Made by a program: the position numbers and the translations under genes. From an uncultured Candidatus Poseidoniales archaeon (GTDB lineage Archaea; Thermoplasmatota; Poseidoniia; Poseidoniales; Poseidoniaceae): 64,000 nt of DNA. The notes below the pieces were generated by a model. That model saw only the letters and a list, made by a program, of their open reading frames with translations. It was not told where the DNA came from and did no database searches. Of the stretch, positions 1-7,503 are shown one piece after another. The stretch is taken from the NCBI GenBank assembly GCA_902605365.1, contig CACLCM010000002.1, positions 39,964-103,963 of the forward strand, read 5' to 3'. Every line of letters begins with the position of its first letter. Position 1 is the stretch's first letter.

Positions 1-16
1 CGACGGACGCTGAAGA

Positions 17-472
17 TTACTCTTCTTCCTCGAACAGCACTCTTCTTTCGCGTCCAGTAATCATTGCAAACGTTGCACCGAAAGCCAGCAAGGCCGCTAA
101 CAACATAGCCGCAGTGCTAACTAATAGGTGAACTATATTCGATAGCATTTGAGACCTCAAACCACTATTCGCTTCTAAAAGAAGGTCATCATTTGATACT
201 AAAGCCCAGGAAATCAAAACACCGATTCCAATGGCTACGAGCATTCCAACAAGTGGAGCAAATGGACGATGTCTTGAATCAGCATAGAAAAACAAGTTTC
301 CGAGCAATACTACACCCATGAGAACATATGAGGTTAGTAGTGCATTTCCAAATCTTTTGAAAGATTCTGGATGAGAACTATCTCCAATGGAGATATTGAT
401 TGTCACCAGCACCAATACAGGAAGTATAGCTGCTAAAGTTAGAAGTTTCCATGAAGCATTTGGCTCCCTCAT
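17..472 (-). CDS. Small four-helix membrane protein, unknown function
   Basis: I do not recognise a family. The 151-aa product has about four hydrophobic segments (near residues 9-28, 45-65, 73-91 and 116-138) and a short charged tail ending in four glutamates. Its ATG overlaps the stop of the upstream 273-aa membrane protein (ATGA), so the two are probably translationally coupled and may form one membrane complex. A G-rich Shine-Dalgarno-like stretch lies in the last codons of the upstream gene. Other roles, such as a transporter subunit or an assembly factor, cannot be excluded. Confidence 0.75.
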   Translation of the reverse strand: MREPNASWKLLTLAAILPVLVLVTINISIGDSSHPESFKRFGNALLTSYVLMGVVLLGNLFFYADSRHRPFAPLVGMLVAIGIGVLISWALVSNDDLLLEANSGLRSQMLSNIVHLLVSTAAMLLAALLAFGATFAMITGRERRVLFEEEE

Positions 473-1290
473 TCTTCTTCACCCCCAATGTGTGATTTAG
501 CAATTGCAACAACGTGCTTGATCTCATCTTCAGTAGGAGGGAGCGAATTCATAGGAGGTGGGAGTGATTTTTCATAACTCCATATCACAATTGCAAATGC
601 TCCAATTGCCAATGATACACCGACTACTGTCCCTAGGATATCTGCTGCTGAAAGCCAAATGTAATCACTAAACTCTTCTGCTGTTGTTAGATATCCGTCA
701 AATAGCATACCAGATAATGCAATACCCGCCATCAATACCGAAAGTCCTGCCAGTTTGATTGCTTCAACCAATCTGTCATCTCCGAATCCAACCAACGCTA
801 GGGCTGATGCTGAACAAAGTGATGTTGCGAATAGAAGGAAAGTTGGCCAGAACACAATCCAATAGGGATTTACTTCATCATTTCGCCATAATGGAGTTAA
901 GGTGTACCAATGCATCAAACAAAATATTGTCAAAGATATTACTACCGCTAGAAAACCGCTCCACCTAGCACTGGAGTCTAACTTGCCTACAGGTACATTT
1001 CCGCCAAATACCATCCCATGAATCCCGTAGGCCATCAGCAAAGAAGGAGCTAATATTGACAGTAGTAGATGACCTGCGGCTGTAGAATCTGACGATGGAA
1101 CTGTCCATGAGGATATCAGAACCAACACAAAACAAACCAATGACAAGAATAGACCTGATTTTTTGGCCCTACCGCTTAGATTCAACCATGCTCCGATTGG
1201 GACCAATAAAAGTGGAATCCAGAACCAAATTGCGGCCATTAGCATTGATTCCATGCTACGCACGGCGCCATCACGATTTATGAACATCAC
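469..1290 (-). CDS. Polytopic membrane protein (about 7 TM), unknown function
   Basis: This 273-aa protein has about seven hydrophobic segments spread through its length, including one near residues 17-37 and the last near 215-239, followed by a cytosolic-looking charged tail ending GGEEE. I see no catalytic motif. It is the first gene of a two-gene unit with the 151-aa membrane protein, which starts inside its stop codon. An internal Met at residue 13 or 16 could be the true start, because the first 12 residues look unlike a signal or membrane segment. The gene diverges from the eL42 ribosomal operon. Confidence 0.75.
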   Translation of the reverse strand: MMFINRDGAVRSMESMLMAAIWFWIPLLLVPIGAWLNLSGRAKKSGLFLSLVCFVLVLISSWTVPSSDSTAAGHLLLSILAPSLLMAYGIHGMVFGGNVPVGKLDSSARWSGFLAVVISLTIFCLMHWYTLTPLWRNDEVNPYWIVFWPTFLLFATSLCSASALALVGFGDDRLVEAIKLAGLSVLMAGIALSGMLFDGYLTTAEEFSDYIWLSAADILGTVVGVSLAIGAFAIVIWSYEKSLPPPMNSLPPTEDEIKHVVAIAKSHIGGEEE

Positions 1291-1343
1291 CGGTAATCTT
1301 GCCTTCAGTGGGCTGTTTCCTTATTTTGGGTAATCCGTCACCA

Positions 1344-1350
1344 CTAAATA
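1344..1350 (+). promoter_or_regulatory. Candidate TATA box for the eL42 translation operon
   Basis: CTAAATA lies about 37 bases upstream of the eL42 ATG in the only gap before this five-gene operon. An archaeal TATA box about 25 bases upstream of transcription would give a short leader that still contains the AAGGTGAG ribosome-binding site at 1376-1383. This rests on position and base composition only. Confidence 0.35.
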
Positions 1351-1386
1351 GAGGACTCTTGTGGGCCGAATGCTCAAGGTGAGACC

Positions 1387-1671
1387 ATGGTAAAAATGCC
1401 ACGTCAAGTAAAGCGTTACAGTCCAAGTGCTGGTAAGCACACCATGCATACCGTAGAGCGCGTAAAGAAGAAGCGCGCTAGCGAATTAAAGTGGGGTCAG
1501 AGAAGGTTCCGCAGAGTCATGGCTGGATACCGTGGTTTCCCACGTCCTAAGCCAGATGGTCGCGAAAAACCTACCAAGAGAGTTAACATCCTATTCCGTT
1601 GTACTGAAACTGGTAAAGCACACTATGCGCCATGCCAGCGTGCTAAGAAATTCGAACTCGTAGATAATTGA
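1387..1671 (+). CDS. rpl44e: Large-subunit ribosomal protein eL42 (L44e)
   Basis: The 94-aa product matches archaeal eL42 in length and in the KHT.HTVE, KPTKR and CTETGKAH blocks. eL42 sits near the ribosomal E site. In typical archaeal members two CxxC pairs hold a zinc. Here the first pair reads SPSA and the second reads CTET, so three of four ligands are gone, and another Cys occurs later (PCQRAKKFEL). The ATG follows an AAGGTGAG ribosome-binding site. It leads an operon with eS27, aIF2-alpha, Nop10 and a PAC2 protein, an arrangement well known in archaea. The identity is secure; loss of zinc binding is inferred from the sequence. Confidence 0.93.
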   Translation: MVKMPRQVKRYSPSAGKHTMHTVERVKKKRASELKWGQRRFRRVMAGYRGFPRPKPDGREKPTKRVNILFRCTETGKAHYAPCQRAKKFELVDN

Positions 1672-1681
1672 AGTGATTGTT

Positions 1682-1852
1682 ATGTCAGCTAAGTTCCTAA
1701 AAGTATCATGCCGTGACTGCTCTCATGAGAGCATTATATTCTCTAAAGCTACGACATCCATTATCTGTGCAGTTTGTGGCTCCATAATGACAAACCCCTC
1801 TGGTGGCAAGGCCCAGTTGGTCGGCTGCAGTGTTGTAGAACCCCTTGAGTGA
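1682..1852 (+). CDS. rps27e: Small-subunit ribosomal protein eS27 (zinc ribbon)
   Basis: This gene is below the cutoff of the supplied ORF track. ATG at 1682 reads 56 codons to TGA at 1850-1852: MSAKFLKVSCRDC at the start and VVEPLE at the end. Two CxxC pairs (Cys10/13 and Cys29/32) form the eS27 zinc ribbon, and the AQLVGCSVVEPL tail is typical of archaeal eS27. It lies 10 bases after eL42 and directly before aIF2-alpha, the usual archaeal order. Unlike eL42 next door, its zinc ligands are intact. Confidence 0.92.
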   Translation: MSAKFLKVSCRDCSHESIIFSKATTSIICAVCGSIMTNPSGGKAQLVGCSVVEPLE

Positions 1853-1869
1853 ATGGAGGCTTGACCTCC

Positions 1870-2661
1870 ATGGCAAAGAATCTCATCGAAGGCGGTCCTT
1901 CTGAAGGCGAACTTGTTGTCGCCGTAGTTCGTGAAGTAAAGCAGAACGGTGCATACGTCGACATCGATGAGTATGATGGAATTGAAGGATTTATTTTCAT
2001 TGGTGAGATTGCTAGTGGATGGATCAAAAACATTCGAGCATTCGTAAGACCTGGTCAGCGTTTAATCTGTAAGGTTCTTCGTAAGAGGAAAGATAACAAA
2101 TCTCTAGAATTGTCTCTAAAATCTGTCAGCGAAGAGCGTAAGAGAGATCGCTTGGCTGAATGGAAGAACGAAGAAAGAGCAAAACAACTCCTGAAAGTTC
2201 TGGCTGAACAAGTTGGTTGGTCGGATGAAGAGATGGCTGAAACTCAAGCAGAGCTTACAGAGTCTTACGCCACATTATACGGAGCATTTGAAGAAGCAGC
2301 AAAGGAACCTGAGTCCCTGACCGAAGTTGGATTCGAAGGCGACTGGATTGCACCTTTCATTGAGATGGCTGTGAAGAACATCATCCCAGATACAGTAGTT
2401 ATCCGTGGTAAGTTCACCCTAAATGTTGACCAATCCGAAGGGATTGAAGTAATTCGTAAAGCATTGATTGCTGCTGAAAGCGTCACAGATGAAGAAGCTG
2501 AATTGATAGTTACATGTCATTATGATGGAGCGCCATATTATCGTATAGATTTGAAGGCACCTGATTTCAAGACCGCTGAGGAAGGATGGAATAATGCAAC
2601 TACTGCTTGCTTAGACATCATCAAGGAAGCAGGCGGATCTGCTGAAGCAGAGAGGGATTGA
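1870..2661 (+). CDS. eif2a: Translation initiation factor aIF2 subunit alpha
   Basis: aIF2-alpha is part of the alpha-beta-gamma factor that delivers initiator Met-tRNA to the small subunit. The protein opens with an S1-type OB domain (GELVVAVVREVKQNGAYVD, then GFIFIGEIASGWIKNIR), followed by a helical domain and the C-terminal alpha-beta domain. The ORF track starts at a GTG (1849) inside eS27. I prefer ATG 1870, which begins MAKNLIEGGPSEGELV, because a GGAGG sits about 10 bases upstream and the 263-aa length fits the family. It lies between eS27 and Nop10 in the conserved translation operon. Confidence 0.93.
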   Translation: MAKNLIEGGPSEGELVVAVVREVKQNGAYVDIDEYDGIEGFIFIGEIASGWIKNIRAFVRPGQRLICKVLRKRKDNKSLELSLKSVSEERKRDRLAEWKNEERAKQLLKVLAEQVGWSDEEMAETQAELTESYATLYGAFEEAAKEPESLTEVGFEGDWIAPFIEMAVKNIIPDTVVIRGKFTLNVDQSEGIEVIRKALIAAESVTDEEAELIVTCHYDGAPYYRIDLKAPDFKTAEEGWNNATTACLDIIKEAGGSAEAERD

Positions 2662-2662
2662 A

Positions 2663-2875
2663 ATGGCTCGCCAACTAATGCAGAGATGCAAAGAATGTGG
2701 CGCATTCAGCCTATCCACAAAATGCCATGTCTGTGGAGGAGTTGCTCAAGCAGCCGCTCCAATGAAATGGTCTCCTGAAGATAAGAGAGCACATTTGCGA
2801 AGAAAACTCGAAGGAGTTGAAGAAAACGGTTGGGCAAATACACTCCCAACTTTGGCATCCCAAGAAGAAGAATGA
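2663..2875 (+). CDS. nop10: H/ACA ribonucleoprotein subunit Nop10
   Basis: Nop10 is a small zinc-ribbon subunit of the archaeal H/ACA RNP, which isomerises uridine to pseudouridine in rRNA. The product has CKECG and CHVCGG zinc knuckles, then the family block APMKWSPEDKRAHLRRKLEG that binds the pseudouridine synthase Cbf5. The 70-aa length is slightly above the usual 55-60 because of an added tail ending ASQEEE. It starts one base after aIF2-alpha, as in many archaea. Confidence 0.92.
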   Translation: MARQLMQRCKECGAFSLSTKCHVCGGVAQAAAPMKWSPEDKRAHLRRKLEGVEENGWANTLPTLASQEEE

Positions 2876-2915
2876 TGCGAATCATTATACCGCGTCAAAA
2901 GACGCTGATGTTTTC

Positions 2916-3653
2916 ATGGGTGTGCTCATCGACTGGATTTCACAGCCCCATACGCCTTGCGACCTACTATTGGTTGCAATGCCGGGGGTTGGGGATGTCG
3001 GTAAATTAGCAATCGATGCGGTCAATGCAGAATTGGATGCTGAACCGATTGCAAGAATACTACACCCAGCATTACCTCCACTCGCTAAACTCGATGAAGA
3101 TGGATTACTTGCTCCACCCCATATTTTGCTCTCTAGAGTGATTGTGGACGGCAGGGAAGTGTATACCCTAACAGGTGATGCTCAACCAATGACACCAGAG
3201 GGACAGCACGAATTAGCCGTATCTGTGTTGGAATTGTGCGAAGGCGGTGAGGTTCTGGTATTGGCAGGGATGTCTGCACAAGCAGAAAGGAAAGAAGTAT
3301 TCACAATTACCAGTTCATCCAGTTATCGAATAGAGTTAGAATCGATGGGAGTGGATGTACGCAGAGATGAGCCTAAAGCGGGAGTCATTGGAATGGCTGC
3401 ACTGATTACCGCTATTGGCCCGATTAAGAATGTCAAAACATCTTGTACGATAGCGACAACAGTAGGAAACTCTGCAGACCCTGTAGCATCCCAATTACTA
3501 CTAGAAACCGTAAGGAAATGGTGGAGTTTGCCTCTTCCAGTTCCGATTGATGCTACAGCAAGACTAGCTGCTAAGTTGAAAGAGTTACACCCTGGAATCG
3601 CCCAAGATATGGTTTCAGATTTGACGGAGTCACCTGACTCCATCTATATGTGA
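2916..3653 (+). CDS. PAC2 family protein (proteasome-assembly-chaperone-like)
   Basis: The protein shows the PAC2 family signature near its start (LLLVAMPGVGDVGKLAIDAV, compared with a usual GxPGxGxVG pattern) and a repeated glycine-rich core (EVLVLAGM, then GVIGMAALITAIG). Archaeal members are thought to be related to proteasome assembly chaperones, but their exact role is unproven. The ORF is open from TTG 2817 inside nop10. ATG 2916 gives MGVLIDWISQPHTPCDLLLV, which matches the family's usual start, though no clear ribosome-binding site is visible. It is the last gene of the eL42-Nop10 operon, a position this family often takes in archaea. Confidence 0.8.
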   Translation: MGVLIDWISQPHTPCDLLLVAMPGVGDVGKLAIDAVNAELDAEPIARILHPALPPLAKLDEDGLLAPPHILLSRVIVDGREVYTLTGDAQPMTPEGQHELAVSVLELCEGGEVLVLAGMSAQAERKEVFTITSSSSYRIELESMGVDVRRDEPKAGVIGMAALITAIGPIKNVKTSCTIATTVGNSADPVASQLLLETVRKWWSLPLPVPIDATARLAAKLKELHPGIAQDMVSDLTESPDSIYM

Positions 3654-3857
3654 TCAGCCACCAGAACTGACTATTGTCAAATCTAGTGATACATCAGCAT
3701 TCAATATTGTAGTGTGAGGTAGTACTACGTCTTCGTGACTAACAATTACAGTTGAAGGATGAATTCCGATAATCACTAGTGCCTGCTTAACGGTTGAACC
3801 TGCATCCAATTCAATGACATGGTCGTGCCCATGGCCCTTCAGTGCTACCTTCATCAT
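3654..3857 (-). CDS. Ubiquitin-like sulfur-carrier protein (MoaD/ThiS/SAMP type)
   Basis: This 67-aa protein has the size and pattern of a MoaD/ThiS beta-grasp protein and ends in the diagnostic Gly-Gly (TIVSSGG). In this family the C-terminal Gly-Gly is adenylated by an E1-like enzyme and then carries sulfur for molybdopterin, thiamine or tRNA thiolation, or in archaea is joined to lysines (SAMPs). Which role applies here cannot be told from sequence. The stop directly abuts the convergent PAC2 gene with no spacer. Two ATGs in a row (3857, 3854) follow a GGGGTGG stretch. A moaA lies about 19 kb away. Confidence 0.82.
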   Translation of the reverse strand: MMKVALKGHGHDHVIELDAGSTVKQALVIIGIHPSTVIVSHEDVVLPHTTILNADVSLDLTIVSSGG

Positions 3858-3910
3858 GCCACCCCAGTGACATCACTCTTATGACGGTCTTGTAGGTGGG
3901 CGGAATACAA

Positions 3911-3993
3911 GCCGAGATCGCATAGCCTGGTATTGCGGTGGATTCGAAATCCACTGTCCCTTGGACGCGGGAGTTCAAATCCCCCTCTCGGCG
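3911..3993 (+). tRNA. tRNA-Ser (anticodon CGA)
   Basis: The acceptor arm GCCGAGA pairs fully with TCTCGGC, followed by discriminator G. The anticodon stem GTGGA/TCCAC encloses loop TTCGAAA, giving anticodon CGA, which reads UCG. A long variable arm, GTCC-CTT-GGAC, marks it as a class II tRNA, as serine requires. The T arm is GGGAG-TTCAAAT-CCCCC, with one A-C mismatch at the fourth pair (3972 against 3982). No CCA is encoded. The 3' end from 3970 is repeated at 7504-7530, so the gene is an integration target. The mismatch suggests its 3' end came from the incoming element. Confidence 0.93.
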
Positions 3994-3996
3994 CTT
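3970..3996 (+). repeat. attL-like copy: 3' end of tRNA-Ser
   Basis: These 27 bases run from the T stem of tRNA-Ser through the discriminator to three bases past the gene. They match 7504-7530 at 26 of 27 positions. The single difference is C3982 here against T7516 in the far copy. Confidence 0.85.
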
Positions 3997-4060
3997 TCAC
4001 TTATGTTGAAGGTTCACTTAAATCGATACAAAATCACGATTATTCTCAATTTGAATTATT

Positions 4061-4177
4061 TTAATAATGACGCAGAACTCTAATTTGATTACTGATTTGT
4101 TTTAGGCGCCTCATGGCTTTCATTTCGTTCCGCCCAACATGCTTGCCCATTTCCAGCTCACGTTCTAGTCTCTCCAT
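4061..4177 (-). CDS. Possible 38-aa coiled-coil mini-protein
   Basis: This ORF is too short for the supplied track. It reads MERLERELEMGKHVGRNEMK and ends IRVLRHY before TAA at 4061-4063. It is strongly charged and could form a short coiled coil. The frame is open further upstream to a stop just before the end of the 709-aa gene, so a non-ATG start is possible. It would lie 31 bases after that gene in the same direction, in the gap beside the tRNA. No ribosome-binding site is evident and the family is unknown, so it may not be expressed. Confidence 0.3.
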   Translation of the reverse strand: MERLERELEMGKHVGRNEMKAMRRLKQISNQIRVLRHY

Positions 4178-4208
4178 TTCTCTTTGCAGAGAATGAATAG
4201 TTTGTGAT

Positions 4209-6320
4209 TTAGTATTGTCTCCCTCTTAGAGATTTAGAGACTCTTTGAGGCGCTAAATTTGATTGGTGAACTCCAACTCCCAGATTTGATATAATTTTCT
4301 CAGTAGCATCTAATATTCTCTTAACATGGGTTTTTGTCAGTTTAATACCTGAATCCTCATTGTGTACCTCGTCGTTTCGAAGAATCCTAGCTTGCTGTAA
4401 TTTGTCTAACATAGCGCTAGTGAATTTCATTTCATTGGCAATTACATCAATCAATTTCAAAGCAGCACCTTTCCCTTCAGGCATTGGCTCTGTTTGAGTC
4501 TCGCACCACATTTCTTTAGCGTGTGATTCGAATCGAGTAAATGCTGCAGTTAGAGAATCCTCTAGTGAACCTCTTTCTATAGCGCTCTTAACCTTCATAC
4601 TCAATTTATCATTTCCACTGTTTAGGTTTGGATAAATACTGTAATCAAAAAGTGTATTTTTATTTCCTATCTCCTTCTCAACAATTACTTCTTTCTCAAC
4701 AATTACTTCCTTTTCAATAATTTTCCTCTCTACAACAACTTTAGTTTCCACTATTCCGCCTTCCAGATTAGAAATACAAATTTCATCAAATGGAGAGCAA
4801 CTCAATAGTTGATTAAGTTCGTTCAGATTAAGATTAGGTCCTGGTAGATCACTAGCGTTATGTTTCTCTAGTAGCCTATCCAAACTCAAATGCGAGGTTG
4901 GGCTAGATTCAACCATCTCGTAAAGCATAGCCGCCCTTGGACTTGAATAACCAAGGTATGGATCGATTTTCCATCCTATGCTGTTACCCCAGGCTACATT
5001 TTCTCTTGTTAGTGGCAAATTCAATTGAGGGAGTTTTTCATTTACATTTTGGAATGTTCCGAAGGTCATTGGTTGCAAATTCATCTCAACCGCTTTCTTG
5101 TAAGTTGTTGGAGTCCAACCTAAATTTTCCAATTTCTTAACTTCTTTACTAGGTAGGTATGGAGGATCGGTTAAAGTATTGACATTCCCTCGATTGATTG
5201 AATACCCAATGTTTGGAGCAACAAAATTACTGCTCCATGCTGCAGCCTCTGCTCCAGATAAGTGTTCAGGAGGGTGCATACGATGGCTATTAGTGATAAT
5301 AATGTAAAACCAATCCTTTGCCCTATTGTATTCAGCTAAAGTTGAAAATTTTGTTTTCCTTAATTGATTAAATTCATCGATTGAGGTTACTCCTGATGAC
5401 TTATATAATTCAAAATCATTAGGGTTTTCAATACCCAATCTTGCACAAAAATATATGTCCTCATTCTCCTTGATTCCAATACTGTTGTAGTATGATACAA
5501 GTAATTCATTTCCTTCGATTATTGTGGCTAGCTTGTTTAGACATTCATCTACCACTTTTTTGAGGTTTTCTGCCCTGCCAGAATAATGGTAAGAAAGCCA
5601 TTCTGCATGAGAACTATTCGATGATGTGATTAAGTTTAAACCATTTTCACCATTCATTTTGTCCTCCAATTCATTCTCCCATACCGCTTCAAATAATTCA
5701 TAGAAGTGATTGGACAGCATACGGATATTAAATTTAAAATCAGGATTTTTGGTTTTGTATTCAGGTTCTTGCCGATAACCGCCACGGTTATCTCGAATGT
5801 AGTTACCTTGTTCATTGCGAACATTAACTTTTCTCATCCAGCTTGATTTTTGCCATTCGCCCCAACAAAGTTCCACCCAATGATTATGATTAAAATTAAA
5901 CCGATTTTTTGAGTCACCTCCATATTTCTCCCACCATTTAGGATCAGATTTGATTATAGGAGCAATCAAAGTGTATTCTTCAGAATGTTTACCATTAGTA
6001 AATCTGAAATTTTCAATAGATGTTTTATGTATAATTTCACCACGTATTTCAAAAATTTCATTCTTAGTAAGATAAACTGTTTCGCTTTGGCGATAAATTT
6101 CAAAATCATGCCAAGAGAATGAAACTGTAGTTATTTGCGGATTAAAATCCCTAGCTACAATCACTGTGATCTTCGATTCAGGAACTGGAACATCCGAGAG
6201 TTTCTTTAGTTGATAAGCCACAGTAGAGCGCTTCAGGCCTAATTCATCTGCTATTTCTTGGTGAGTTCTGCCTCTTGCTCTCAATTCCATTATCCTCTGC
6301 AACTCGTTGTCGGTGACCAT
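4209..6320 (-). CDS. HTH / coiled-coil / HEPN-like domain protein, island-encoded
   Basis: I do not recognise the whole protein. The N-terminus holds a helix-turn-helix (RIMELRARGRTHQEIADELG, then KRSTVAYQLKKL). A large middle of about 500 residues has no motif I know. A coiled coil near residues 555-585 has repeats such as VIVEKEVIVEKE. The last 120 residues resemble a DUF4145/HEPN-type helical domain with RNDEVH, an R-x4-H motif (R654 and H659 in ORF-track numbering) like the RNase site of HEPN toxins. The track starts at TTG 6338; I prefer ATG 6320. It diverges from the HEAT-repeat gene across a palindromic site. HEPN proteins often act in RNA cleavage and phage defence, so a defence role is possible but inferred. 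Confidence 0.7.
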   Translation of the reverse strand: MVTDNELQRIMELRARGRTHQEIADELGLKRSTVAYQLKKLSDVPVPESKITVIVARDFNPQITTVSFSWHDFEIYRQSETVYLTKNEIFEIRGEIIHKTSIENFRFTNGKHSEEYTLIAPIIKSDPKWWEKYGGDSKNRFNFNHNHWVELCWGEWQKSSWMRKVNVRNEQGNYIRDNRGGYRQEPEYKTKNPDFKFNIRMLSNHFYELFEAVWENELEDKMNGENGLNLITSSNSSHAEWLSYHYSGRAENLKKVVDECLNKLATIIEGNELLVSYYNSIGIKENEDIYFCARLGIENPNDFELYKSSGVTSIDEFNQLRKTKFSTLAEYNRAKDWFYIIITNSHRMHPPEHLSGAEAAAWSSNFVAPNIGYSINRGNVNTLTDPPYLPSKEVKKLENLGWTPTTYKKAVEMNLQPMTFGTFQNVNEKLPQLNLPLTRENVAWGNSIGWKIDPYLGYSSPRAAMLYEMVESSPTSHLSLDRLLEKHNASDLPGPNLNLNELNQLLSCSPFDEICISNLEGGIVETKVVVERKIIEKEVIVEKEVIVEKEIGNKNTLFDYSIYPNLNSGNDKLSMKVKSAIERGSLEDSLTAAFTRFESHAKEMWCETQTEPMPEGKGAALKLIDVIANEMKFTSAMLDKLQQARILRNDEVHNEDSGIKLTKTHVKRILDATEKIISNLGVGVHQSNLAPQRVSKSLRGRQY

Positions 6321-6352
6321 GCTTATCCGAACAGTCAAAACTACATAAATGT

Positions 6353-6383
6353 TTGGAATTATTCCAATTAGTTGGAATTATTC
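6353..6383. promoter_or_regulatory. Palindromic operator candidate between divergent island genes
   Basis: TTGGAATTATTCCAA at 6353-6367 is a perfect 7-base inverted repeat around one T. A second copy, TTGGAATTATTC, starts 19 bases later at 6372. The pair lies about 33 bases upstream of the preferred ATG of the HTH protein and about 75 bases upstream of the HEAT-repeat gene. Two phased sites in a divergent promoter fit autoregulation by the HTH protein, which is an inference. Confidence 0.55.
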
Positions 6384-6458
6384 TCGATTTAGATGGGGCA
6401 AATACAAGCCCTTGTAAGTGTTGGCAAGATTAATTATGAGCGAGCATGAGTAACTGTT

Positions 6459-7451
6459 GTGTGGGATGGATACAACTATTTTGATACCGAAAATTTTCGC
6501 ATTGAAATTGGAAAAATACTGGACCGATTACGTGCAGATACAGCGGACATTAGCAAAGAATTTCCACTAAGAGAACTGAAGAATCAACTCACGGGAGGTT
6601 CTCTATCTGCTCTATCTAGTCACTGGAGATCTCAAGGAATAGTTAGGAGTGGCACTAGGTTGAGAGGCAAAAAATCGACCATGCTTCATGATGAAGGACA
6701 TGTCTTGTGGGAGAAAGAAGAGTGGAGACTAATTCGAAATAAGGAAGAGAATCGATTTCAGGAATTGCTAAAAGATATGCAGAATCTTGCATTAGAACCA
6801 TTAACAAATATTGTTCTTAATGCTGAAGATGACTACCTTTCTGATAAATCATTGAAACTTATTTGTATATTTGAAGGAGGAAGTTCAGTTGACTTATTGA
6901 TAGATTTTTTACAAAATGTAGAAGTTAATCATCATAGAAAAATGTCAGTTGTAGAAGAGATGGTAAAAATAGGAGGCGAAAAATTTGTTGATCCTTTGCT
7001 TCGAGTTTTGGACTTGGAAGAAATTGAAATTCCAGGTACTGGAGAACTTCTAGGACTGAAAATCATACGCGCATTGGGTAGTATCGGAAGTGAGAAGGCA
7101 GTAGAACCATTACTCAATTTGTTTGAAAGAAAGAACCAGACGAATGGATATGGTTCTGTTGCTTCTGCGCTAGGATGTATTGGAGATAAAAGAGCTGTTG
7201 AGCCATTGATTGAGGCCTTATCAGATGAATCTTGTAAATGCAAGGGAGACGTAGTAAAGGCACTTGGTTTACTTAATGACAAAAGAGCTGTAGAACCGCT
7301 TATTGGCGCTTTAGATGATGAAATGTGGTATGTTAGAAGCGTTGCAGTAAAATCACTTACTTCTATTGGAGGTTCGAAAGTGAAAGCTGCTTTAGTTGAC
7401 TATGACTATAGGGATATTAAATATGGAGGAAGTTACAAGCCAAGTTCCTGA
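6459..7451 (+). CDS. HEAT-repeat (PBS-lyase-like) scaffold protein, island-encoded
   Basis: The 330-aa protein has a charged N-terminal region of about 110 residues with no recognised domain, then helical repeats. The clearest units are ALGSIGSEKAVEPLLNLF, ALGCIGDKRAVEPLIEAL and ALGLLNDKRAVEPLIGAL near residues 205-300, typical of PBS-lyase HEAT-like repeats that bind other proteins. No catalytic motif is seen. The start is uncertain: GTG 6459 is the first in-frame start and there is no ATG for more than 70 codons. It diverges from the HTH/HEPN-like gene and is the only other large gene between the tRNA-end repeats, so a partner role is plausible but unproven. Confidence 0.7.
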   Translation: MWDGYNYFDTENFRIEIGKILDRLRADTADISKEFPLRELKNQLTGGSLSALSSHWRSQGIVRSGTRLRGKKSTMLHDEGHVLWEKEEWRLIRNKEENRFQELLKDMQNLALEPLTNIVLNAEDDYLSDKSLKLICIFEGGSSVDLLIDFLQNVEVNHHRKMSVVEEMVKIGGEKFVDPLLRVLDLEEIEIPGTGELLGLKIIRALGSIGSEKAVEPLLNLFERKNQTNGYGSVASALGCIGDKRAVEPLIEALSDESCKCKGDVVKALGLLNDKRAVEPLIGALDDEMWYVRSVAVKSLTSIGGSKVKAALVDYDYRDIKYGGSYKPSS

Positions 7452-7503
7452 TTTTTATCAATGTGGTAGTAATTATTTCTGAGTAAAATAGGGGCCCAAA
7501 AAC

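Noticed and set aside
1095-1283. 62-aa plus-strand ORF near the window start
   Set aside because: It is antisense to the 273-aa membrane protein and has no ribosome-binding site or domain.
4640-4740. Tandem DNA repeat (ttacttctttctcaac units)
   Set aside because: The repeat encodes the VIVEKE heptads of the coiled coil in the 709-aa protein. It is explained by the protein and is not a CRISPR or satellite.
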